A stretch of DNA of 20,452 nucleotides, from the NCBI GenBank assembly GCA_024638525.1, contig JAHEKB010000011.1, positions 1 to 20,452 of the forward strand, in the 5' to 3' direction. Position numbers and translations under genes: made by a program. Under the pieces are notes generated by a model. The model saw only the letters and a list, made by a program, of their open reading frames with translations. It did not search any database and was not told where the DNA came from. The DNA comes from Bacteroidota bacterium (lineage in GTDB: Bacteria; Bacteroidota; Bacteroidia; NS11-12g; UBA9320). This document shows, in pieces, positions 1 through 5,912 of this stretch (positions are counted from its first letter, which is position 1; every line of letters starts with the position of its first letter).

Positions 1-48
1 GAGGGGAAAAATATGCATTTAAATTAGTTTTTGGCTAGGTATGAGTAA

Positions 49-70
49 TAATACTACCAAGGTGGTATTA
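49..70. repeat. 10-bp inverted repeat with 2-base centre
   Basis: The arms TAATACTACC and GGTGGTATTA pair over ten positions, with one T-G mismatch or wobble, around a central AA. The centre is too short for a comfortable RNA hairpin loop unless the inner pairs open. No T-run follows on either strand, so it resembles a dyad operator more than a terminator. It lies about 50 bases past the hppD stop codon; the gene on the left is outside the window, so its target is unknown. Confidence 0.4.
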
Positions 71-93
71 ATAGCTATAATAGAGCAGTAAAC

Positions 94-114
94 TTGAATT
101 CAGAACTCAGAATT
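94..114. repeat. short degenerate heptamer array (3 units)
   Basis: Three consecutive 7-base units, TTGAATT, CAGAACT and CAGAATT, run in phase just beyond the 3' end of hppD. On its own this could be chance in AT-rich DNA. It is listed because a longer array with the same 7-base period and a similar C-A-R-A-A-T-T flavour lies on the other side of hppD, at 1329-1375. Confidence 0.35.
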
Positions 115-117
115 AAA

Positions 118-1251
118 CTACAAAGTTCCTCGAATCTCTTGTTCACGTTCAATGGCCTCAAAGAGGGCCTTGAAGTTTCCTTTTCCAAATGAGGTCGCTC
201 CTTTTCGTTGAATGATCTCAAAGAAGAGGGTAGGCCTGGGTTCAACCGGTCTGGTAAACAGTTGTAGAAGATAACCTTCATCATCGCGGTCTACCAATAT
301 GCCCAACTCTTTTAGGGGTTCGATGTCTTCATCAATTTCACCTACACGTTCGAGAAGTACATCGTAATAGGTGTCCGGTACACGAAGAAATTCAACCCCG
401 CGATCCCGGAGTTGAGTCACAGTCTCGACGATGTTATCAGTGGCAACGGCGATGTGTTGCACACCCGCACCCTCATAAAACTCGATGTATTCTTCTATCT
501 GAGATTTCTTGATACCGTTAGCAGGTTCGTTGATTGGAAATTTGATACGACCGTTGCCATTGCTCATGACTTTACTCATTAAGGCTGTATACTCCGTGCT
601 GATGTCTTTGTCGTCAAAGGAAAGAATCTGGCTGAATCCCAGAACTTCTTTGTAGAATTCAACCCATTCATCCATCTGCCCAAGCTCAACATTCCCCACC
701 ATATGGTCCACGTATTTCAAACCGATACCTTCTGGCTTGTAAAGAGGGTCCCATTTTTTATAACCGGGAAGAAATATTCCATTGTAGTCGTCACGCTCAA
801 TGAAAACATGAACCGTTTCTCCATAGATTTCAATGCCCGATTTGACCACCTTACCATCTGCGTCTTCTTCAACTCGTGGTTCCATATAACTGGTGGCACC
901 TCTAGAAATAGCCTCATTATAGGCCTTTGTTGCATCCGGTACCCAGAGTGCAGTTACCTTAACTCCGTCTCCATGCTTGTCTATGTGCCTGCCAATCTCC
1001 GTTCCACTGTGCAATGGAGAGGTCAAAACCAATCTAATCTTGTCCTGAATCAATACATAGGATTCGCGATCTTTTAAGCCCGTTTCCATCCCTGCATAGG
1101 CCAAGGGTTGGTATCCCCAAGCTGACTGATAATAATGTGCCGCTTGCTTGGAATTTCCTACATAGAATTCAATATAATCGGTTCCCATGATGGGCATGAA
1201 ATCAGCCGCATCTTCATAGATTTTGGGTATGGATAAAGGTTCAGTTGACAT
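118..1251 (-). CDS. hppD: 4-hydroxyphenylpyruvate dioxygenase
   Basis: This is a non-haem Fe(II) enzyme that converts 4-hydroxyphenylpyruvate plus O2 to homogentisate and CO2, the second step of tyrosine catabolism in the cytoplasm. At 377 residues it has the usual family length. It carries the two vicinal-oxygen-chelate halves, with the three iron ligands visible in the C-terminal half: His183 in VDHMVGNV, His266 in VQHIAVAT and Glu345 in FFEIIQR. The family's C-terminal end (GATSFGKGNFKALFEAIE) is intact. I chose ATG at 1251 (protein start MSTEPLSIP) over the upstream in-frame codon at 1284, because a perfect -7 element lies at 1268-1275, inside the extended reading. Homogentisate dioxygenase and the rest of the pathway are not in the window. 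The gene stands alone and is transcribed divergently from the kinase gene. Identification is firm. Confidence 0.96.
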   Translation of the reverse strand: MSTEPLSIPKIYEDAADFMPIMGTDYIEFYVGNSKQAAHYYQSAWGYQPLAYAGMETGLKDRESYVLIQDKIRLVLTSPLHSGTEIGRHIDKHGDGVKVTALWVPDATKAYNEAISRGATSYMEPRVEEDADGKVVKSGIEIYGETVHVFIERDDYNGIFLPGYKKWDPLYKPEGIGLKYVDHMVGNVELGQMDEWVEFYKEVLGFSQILSFDDKDISTEYTALMSKVMSNGNGRIKFPINEPANGIKKSQIEEYIEFYEGAGVQHIAVATDNIVETVTQLRDRGVEFLRVPDTYYDVLLERVGEIDEDIEPLKELGILVDRDDEGYLLQLFTRPVEPRPTLFFEIIQRKGATSFGKGNFKALFEAIEREQEIRGTL

Positions 1252-1267
1252 GATTGTTTGATTTCTG

Positions 1268-1275
1268 CAAAGATA
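1268..1275 (-). promoter_or_regulatory. Bacteroidota -7 promoter element for hppD
   Basis: On the minus strand this reads TATCTTTG, an exact match to TAnnTTTG, ending 16 bases before the ATG at 1251. It predicts a leader of roughly ten bases. No clear -33 TTG is visible at the usual spacing. Confidence 0.7.
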
Positions 1276-1328
1276 AGGAATCAATGAAGGAATTACTGAG
1301 TGAAATCAGACTTAACACTGATTATACT

Positions 1329-1375
1329 CAAATCTCAAAATTCAAATCATAAATCCCAAATCAATACTCAATAGC
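1329..1375. repeat. degenerate 7-bp tandem array upstream of the kinase gene
   Basis: Five in-phase heptamers run from 1329 to 1363: CAAATCT, CAAAATT, CAAATCA, TAAATCC and CAAATCA. Two more related units, CAATACT (1362-1368) and CAATAGC (1369-1375), follow in a shifted phase. The array is almost free of G on the plus strand. It lies in the divergent hppD/kinase spacer and ends 9 bases before the kinase -7 element, so it covers the region where a -33 box or upstream activating DNA would be. Its function is unknown. Confidence 0.55.
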
Positions 1376-1384
1376 AAATTCTGT

Positions 1385-1392
1385 TAGCTTTG
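1385..1392 (+). promoter_or_regulatory. -7 promoter element for the PfkB-type kinase gene
   Basis: TAGCTTTG matches TAnnTTTG exactly and ends 6 bases before the ATG at 1399. Transcription would begin at or next to the start codon. A longest-ORF reading would start at the TTG inside this element, which is unlikely to be a real start. Confidence 0.75.
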
Positions 1393-1398
1393 CGCCCG

Positions 1399-2322
1399 AT
1401 GAGTTTACTAGTAATTGGAAGTGTCGCATTTGACGCTATAGAAACCCCTTTTGGAAAGACGGATAAGATTATTGGAGGTGCAGCTACTTACATCAGTTTG
1501 TCTTCCTCCTATTTGACAGATGATGTCAATTTGGTCGCCGTTGTTGGAGGCGATTTTCCCAAGCAAGACATCGCTTTGTTGCAACAACACGGCGTGGATA
1601 CGGAAGGTCTTCAAATCAAGGAAAATGAAAAGTCATTTTTCTGGAGCGGCAAGTATCACAATGATATGAATAGCCGAGACACTTTGGTCACAGAGCTCAA
1701 TGTCTTAGGTGATTTTGATCCTATCATACCCGATAACTACCAAGACTGTGATTACTTAATGCTGGGCAACCTTTCACCACAGGTACAACTTAAAGTCATA
1801 GAGCGTTTGGAAAAAAGGCCGAAGTTGGTGGCCATGGACACCATGAATTTCTGGATGGATGTCGCTGGGGATGATCTGGCTAAAGCGATTGCCAAAGTAG
1901 ACGTTCTAATCATCAACGATGAGGAAGCTCGTCAGTTGAGCAGTGAATACAGCTTAGTGAAAGCGGCACGCAAGATCATGGCCATGGGTCCTAAGTACCT
2001 CATTATCAAAAAGGGGGAGCACGGCGCTTTATTGTTTTACAATGATCAAGTTTATTTCTGTCCTGCGCTTCCATTAGAAGATGTTTTTGACCCAACCGGT
2101 GCTGGAGACAGTTTTGCCGGTGGATTCATTGGTTACTTGGCTGCGACGGACAATTTGCATTTTGAGAATTTTAAGAGAGCAGTGATTTATGGGTCGGCAA
2201 TGGCCAGTTTTTGCGTAGAGAAATTCGGAACTGAGAGCCTAATCAATCTTGAGGATGTTAAGATTGAGGCAAGGGTTCAACAATTCATCGATCTGAGTCA
2301 AGTAGAGATCAGCCTCCGATAA
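1399..2322 (+). CDS. PfkB/ribokinase-family sugar kinase, substrate unknown
   Basis: This is a cytoplasmic small-molecule kinase of the PfkB (ribokinase) superfamily, 307 residues long. The start MSLLVIGSVAFD is the typical first strand. The N-terminal glycine pair appears as IIGGAATY (24-31). The C-terminal PfkB signature DPTGAGDSFAGG begins at 231, with Asp237 as the expected catalytic base and GAGD forming the anion hole. An NDEE segment (173-176) fits the usual conserved region before the ATP site. The family covers ribose, fructose, adenosine and other substrates, and nothing nearby identifies this one; there are no transport or sugar-catabolism neighbours. I set the start at ATG 1399 because the in-frame TTG at 1390 lies inside the promoter element. 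recJ follows after 77 bases with its own promoter. Confidence 0.88.
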   Translation: MSLLVIGSVAFDAIETPFGKTDKIIGGAATYISLSSSYLTDDVNLVAVVGGDFPKQDIALLQQHGVDTEGLQIKENEKSFFWSGKYHNDMNSRDTLVTELNVLGDFDPIIPDNYQDCDYLMLGNLSPQVQLKVIERLEKRPKLVAMDTMNFWMDVAGDDLAKAIAKVDVLIINDEEARQLSSEYSLVKAARKIMAMGPKYLIIKKGEHGALLFYNDQVYFCPALPLEDVFDPTGAGDSFAGGFIGYLAATDNLHFENFKRAVIYGSAMASFCVEKFGTESLINLEDVKIEARVQQFIDLSQVEISLR

Positions 2323-2387
2323 GTCAGTTTAATCCACACCTTAGGACTATTTTCTTCACAATGGTCTCAAAGGGATGATGGGGTATT

Positions 2388-2395
2388 TATCTTTG
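2388..2395 (+). promoter_or_regulatory. -7 promoter element for recJ
   Basis: TATCTTTG is an exact TAnnTTTG match ending 4 bases before the ATG at 2400. It implies a leaderless recJ mRNA. The spacer 2323-2387 shows no terminator hairpin for the kinase gene. Confidence 0.72.
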
Positions 2396-2399
2396 ATTG

Positions 2400-4121
2400 A
2401 TGCAATGGATTGCGAAGGATAAGGCAGACCCCAATAAGGTTCAAACCCTAGTTCAGGAATTGAATGCCCCAGAAGTTATTGCTGAAATCCTTTGTCAAAG
2501 AGGCATTGATTCCGAGGAAAAATTAAGAGCCTTTTTCAATCCGAGAATTGGCGATCTTCACGATCCTTTCTTGATGAAGGATATGGAGGCGGCTGTGGAG
2601 CGAATAGAAGCGGCCATTTCTTTGCAAGAGGGGGTCCTGATATTTGGAGATTACGACGTTGATGGCACAACTGCGGTCTCTCTGGTCTATTCTTTCTTTC
2701 AGCCCTACCTTCAACAATGCGAATACTATATCCCAGATCGATACAATGAGGGCTATGGCATCAGCAAGGAGGGTATTGATTACGCAGCAAGTAAGTCAAT
2801 GGACCTGATCATTGCGTTGGATTGCGGTATCCGCTCCGTAGAATTGGTCAATTATGCCAGTGAGTTGGGAATAGACTTTATTATCTGTGACCATCACCTT
2901 CCTGGAGTAAGCCTTCCCGCTGCAATTGCGGTATTGGACCCCAAACGAGAAGACTGTGCATACCCCTATAAAGAATTAAGCGGTTGCGGTATTGGTTTTA
3001 AACTGTGTGAGGCCTATGCTCAAAAGAACGATTTAGATCCCAATACCTATTTGCAGTATCTTGATTTGCTTGCCTTGAGCATTGCCTCTGATATAGTGCC
3101 GATTACCGGTGAGAACCGCATTCTTGCTTATTTTGGCTTGAAAGTGATCAATGAACAAGCTGGCACGGGAATGTCGGCATTAAAATCCATCGCCATACAA
3201 AAGGAGACCTTGGGCATAGGAGATTTGGTTTTTTACCTCGGCCCAAGAATCAATGCTGCGGGTAGATTATCCAAGGGCACCAAGGCGGTCGCCTTGCTCA
3301 TTGAAGAAGATTGGAATAAAGCCACCGAACTGGCTCAAGAACTTCATCAACTGAATGCAGACCGAAGACAAGTTGACGAGTCTATTACAGGAGACCTCAA
3401 AAGGATTGTTCAGCAACAGCCGGAACTCTTGAACAATACGACCTTGGTTTTTTATGATCCTTCTTGGCATAAAGGAGTGATTGGAATTGCCGCCTCAAGA
3501 GCCGTAGAGATGTTCTATAAACCAACTGTTGTTCTCACGGGGTCAGATGGAGTACTTACAGGTTCAGCAAGATCCATATCGGGTTTTGATGTGCACGAAG
3601 CGCTGATTGATTGCAGCGATCATCTCTTGCAGTTTGGCGGTCATACTTATGCCGCCGGAATGAGTCTCCGCGAAGACTCCTTTGATGCCTTTAAAATGGC
3701 GTTTGAAACAGTTGGACAAAGAAAAATCTCGGAAGAAGACCTGATTCCCAAGCTCTATTATGACGCCTTTTTGGACTTGGATCTGGTCAACGACAAATTC
3801 CATCACATTCTGCAGAAAATGGCGCCCTTTGGTCCATCAAATAGACAGCCCGTATTTATGGCTAAAGCCATTGAATTGGCAGCTGACCCACAGCTGATGG
3901 GTAAGACCAAAGATCATATTCGCTTGAACTTTCAACGAGAATTTGACCGTATTACAGCTGTGGGATTCAATATGGCAGTCAAACTGCCTTCCATAAAAGA
4001 AGCAGACACTTTAGATGTCTGCTTCCAGATCAATGAAAATATCTTCAATGGCAGAAGAAGTCTTCAACTTATGTTGAAAGACCTTAAGCCTACCAGCGAT
4101 AGCGGTATTGCGTCTTCTTAG
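2400..4121 (+). CDS. recJ: single-stranded-DNA-specific exonuclease RecJ
   Basis: RecJ is a 5'-to-3' single-strand DNA exonuclease acting in recombination and mismatch or base-excision repair. The 573-residue protein has the DHH-superfamily core: motif I GDYDVDG (83-89), motif II around LDCGI (140-144), motif III CDHHLP with the DHH triad at 164-166, and the following SIASDIVP helix. The linker carries INAAGR (284-289), and the DHHA1 domain ends in GGHTYAAG (413-420). The C-terminal part, about 450-573, fits the OB-fold seen in RecJ. Length matches the family. The start is ATG 2400; the adjacent in-frame TTG at 2397 lies between the promoter element and the ATG and is not needed. The 3' end overlaps the convergent outer-membrane protein gene by 32 bases. 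Confidence 0.95.
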   Translation: MQWIAKDKADPNKVQTLVQELNAPEVIAEILCQRGIDSEEKLRAFFNPRIGDLHDPFLMKDMEAAVERIEAAISLQEGVLIFGDYDVDGTTAVSLVYSFFQPYLQQCEYYIPDRYNEGYGISKEGIDYAASKSMDLIIALDCGIRSVELVNYASELGIDFIICDHHLPGVSLPAAIAVLDPKREDCAYPYKELSGCGIGFKLCEAYAQKNDLDPNTYLQYLDLLALSIASDIVPITGENRILAYFGLKVINEQAGTGMSALKSIAIQKETLGIGDLVFYLGPRINAAGRLSKGTKAVALLIEEDWNKATELAQELHQLNADRRQVDESITGDLKRIVQQQPELLNNTTLVFYDPSWHKGVIGIAASRAVEMFYKPTVVLTGSDGVLTGSARSISGFDVHEALIDCSDHLLQFGGHTYAAGMSLREDSFDAFKMAFETVGQRKISEEDLIPKLYYDAFLDLDLVNDKFHHILQKMAPFGPSNRQPVFMAKAIELAADPQLMGKTKDHIRLNFQREFDRITAVGFNMAVKLPSIKEADTLDVCFQINENIFNGRRSLQLMLKDLKPTSDSGIASS

Positions 4122-4755
4122 TCCATTTAATGTCGTAGCTGATATAGCCTCCAGCAGTAATATTGTTGAAGGTAGGAGCAGTCTCATAATTATTGTAGTT
4201 CAATAATCCATAGTGACCTCTGGCTCCAACCACGAGTCTATTTCTGCTGTGCTTAAATGCGAAATTTATTCCAATCCCCGCAACTACTCCAACATCAAAT
4301 CCTCCAGCTTGCACGTCATCTGCATTCGCATCAGAGCTCGGATCCAAATAAGTAATGGCGTCTAGGGCATATCCCAATTGAGGTCCACCTTCAATAAACC
4401 AAAAAGTTTTGAAATCGTCTGTTCTGTAAGGAACGAGCTTTTGTTTGTTGAATGGCATGATATACTGAGCCGTAATAGGCACAGCAATGTAGGTAGACGT
4501 TAGACCGGCGTTGTTCAAATCCGGTACTATGGTTTCTCGTATGTCCATGAGAATATCTCCCTCAAGGATCATTCTTTTGAACACTTGTTGCTTGTAGGCC
4601 AACCCTCCGTTGAATCCAATACCTGGATTATGGGCATAAGTACCCCCAGCGGTTAGAACGGAGATTCCTCCCCCTCCTTTGATTCCTACATAGACCTGGG
4701 CATTAGCTCCCAGACTCATACAAGCAATAGTCAGCAGTGCAAATAGTTTTTTCAT
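4090..4755 (-). CDS. small outer-membrane beta-barrel protein (porin-family / PorT-like fold)
   Basis: The 221-residue protein begins with a clear signal peptide: MKK, a hydrophobic stretch, then ANA before Gln20, where cleavage is likely. The mature part alternates polar and hydrophobic residues with glycine-rich turns such as GIKGGGGISV and GVVAGIGINFAF, and it ends in an aromatic residue (Trp221). This is the pattern of the 8-stranded 'outer membrane beta-barrel' proteins that abound in Bacteroidota. No specific function can be assigned. It has its own promoter at 4777-4784 and is divergent from lptB. The pairing with an LPS-export gene may be incidental, because the stop codon also reads antisense into recJ. 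Confidence 0.8.
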   Translation of the reverse strand: MKKLFALLTIACMSLGANAQVYVGIKGGGGISVLTAGGTYAHNPGIGFNGGLAYKQQVFKRMILEGDILMDIRETIVPDLNNAGLTSTYIAVPITAQYIMPFNKQKLVPYRTDDFKTFWFIEGGPQLGYALDAITYLDPSSDANADDVQAGGFDVGVVAGIGINFAFKHSRNRLVVGARGHYGLLNYNNYETAPTFNNITAGGYISYDIKWTKKTQYRYRW

Positions 4756-4776
4756 CTTGAATTGGTGTTAATTACA

Positions 4777-4784
4777 CAAATATA
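4777..4784 (-). promoter_or_regulatory. -7 promoter element for the beta-barrel gene
   Basis: On the minus strand this is TATATTTG, an exact TAnnTTTG match ending 21 bases before the ATG at 4755. The predicted leader of about 15 bases is the longest among the exact-match promoters here. Confidence 0.65.
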
Positions 4785-4817
4785 GGGTAAAACGAATCTA
4801 TTCTTGGCTTGGTATGT

Positions 4818-4825
4818 TAATTTTG
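4818..4825 (+). promoter_or_regulatory. -7 promoter element for lptB
   Basis: TAATTTTG is an exact TAnnTTTG match 5 bases before the GTG start at 4831. It lies 33 bases from the oppositely oriented element at 4777-4784, so two divergent promoters share the 75-base spacer and two polymerases could not load freely at once. Confidence 0.72.
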
Positions 4826-4830
4826 AGACT

Positions 4831-5556
4831 GTGAAGCTCCGAGCAGAAAGCCTTGTAAAACAGTATAAAAAGCGCCGTGTGGTCAATGAAGTATCCCTTG
4901 AAGTGAGTCAGGGTGAAATCGTTGGTCTCTTGGGTCCAAATGGTGCGGGAAAGACCACCACATTCTATATGGTTGTCGGCTTGATAAAGCCAGATGAGGG
5001 CAAAGTGTTCTTGGATCAGACCAATATCACTAAGAATGCCATGTATAAAAGGGCACAAAAAGGAATTGGCTATTTGCCCCAGGAAGCATCTGTTTTCAGG
5101 GATTTGACGGTGGAAGACAATATCAAAGCCGTGCTCGAAATGACAGGTATGAGCAAAAGTCAACAACAGGCCAAGACGGAGGAGCTGATTGCCGAGTTTG
5201 GCTTGGAGAGAGTGCGCAAGAACCTTGGTAAGGTGCTGAGTGGGGGTGAAAGACGGCGTTGTGAAATTGCTAGAGCCCTAGCTGTAGACCCAAAATTTAT
5301 ATTGCTGGACGAACCTTTTGCTGGAGTTGACCCCATTGCCGTTGAAGACATACAGGAAATCGTAAAGAAACTGAAAGAAAAGAACATTGGTGTGCTCATT
5401 ACAGACCACAATGTTCACGAGACCTTATCCATAGTAGATAGGGCTTATCTCTTGTTCGAAGGAAAAATACTAAAAAGCGGTAGCGCAGAAGATTTGGCTG
5501 GAGATGAAATAGTTAGAAAAGTCTATTTGGGTAAGAATTTTGAACTGCGGCCTTAG
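4831..5556 (+). CDS. lptB: LPS export ABC transporter ATP-binding protein LptB
   Basis: LptB is the cytoplasmic ATPase of the LptBFG complex, which extracts lipopolysaccharide from the inner membrane and pushes it along the Lpt bridge. The 241-residue protein has Walker A GPNGAGKT (35-42), a Q-loop at YLPQEASVF (Gln84), the ABC signature LSGGERRR (136-143), Walker B FILLDE (157-161 region) and the H-loop TDHNV (His193). YLPQEASVFR, LSGGERRRCEIARALA and EPFAGVDPIAVEDIQ are diagnostic for LptB among ABC ATPases. I chose the GTG at 4831, giving VKLRAESLVKQY, because this matches where LptB proteins normally begin. The longer in-frame opening at 4804 would run across the promoter. LptF, LptG, LptC and LptA are not in the window. 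The stop overlaps the convergent cupin gene by 4 bases. Confidence 0.95.
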   Translation: MKLRAESLVKQYKKRRVVNEVSLEVSQGEIVGLLGPNGAGKTTTFYMVVGLIKPDEGKVFLDQTNITKNAMYKRAQKGIGYLPQEASVFRDLTVEDNIKAVLEMTGMSKSQQQAKTEELIAEFGLERVRKNLGKVLSGGERRRCEIARALAVDPKFILLDEPFAGVDPIAVEDIQEIVKKLKEKNIGVLITDHNVHETLSIVDRAYLLFEGKILKSGSAEDLAGDEIVRKVYLGKNFELRP

Positions 5557-5912
5557 AGCTTTTTGAGCTCAGTTTTTGTCAATTCGTCCAACTTGTCACC
5601 CGTATTCAATGTTTCTTTTGGTTCAAAGAGAGCAATCCAGCACTCTTCTTCAGCTTGGGGTTTGTGTTCAACACCTCTTGGAATACACAATAAGTCGCCC
5701 TTTTCAAGCCTTTTGGTGTCGTCTTTAAAATGTATGTCCAAGCTCCCCTTGACCACGTAAAAAAGTTCATCTTCATTATCGTGTTTGTGCCAGATGAATT
5801 CTCCCTTCACCTTGGCGATCTTGAGGTATTGCCCGTTTAGTTCAGCTACAATATGAGGACTCCAATACTCTTGTATGCTTTTAAATTTTTCTTCGAAATT
5901 GAATACCTGCAT
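5553..5912 (-). CDS. small cupin-domain protein
   Basis: This is a single-domain cupin of 119 residues. Cupin motif 1 shows the metal ligands His42 and His44 in WHKHDNEDE, Glu49, and the closing glycine of VVKGSL. Motif 2 shows GDLLCIPRGVEH with His83. All four canonical metal ligands are therefore present, so it probably binds a divalent metal. The family includes small isomerases, dioxygenases and binding proteins, and the substrate cannot be read from sequence. There is no signal peptide, so it is cytoplasmic. Its ATG overlaps the stop of the DUF4175-type gene (TAATG), and it is the last gene of that operon. Coupling suggests matched dosage but does not establish a shared job. The C-terminal tail (TLNTGDKLDELTKTE) is a charged extension. 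Confidence 0.87.
   Translation of the reverse strand: MQVFNFEEKFKSIQEYWSPHIVAELNGQYLKIAKVKGEFIWHKHDNEDELFYVVKGSLDIHFKDDTKRLEKGDLLCIPRGVEHKPQAEEECWIALFEPKETLNTGDKLDELTKTELKKL

Noticed and set aside
49..70. Inverted repeat as an intrinsic terminator of hppD
   Set aside because: The centre is only two bases and no T-run follows on the minus strand.
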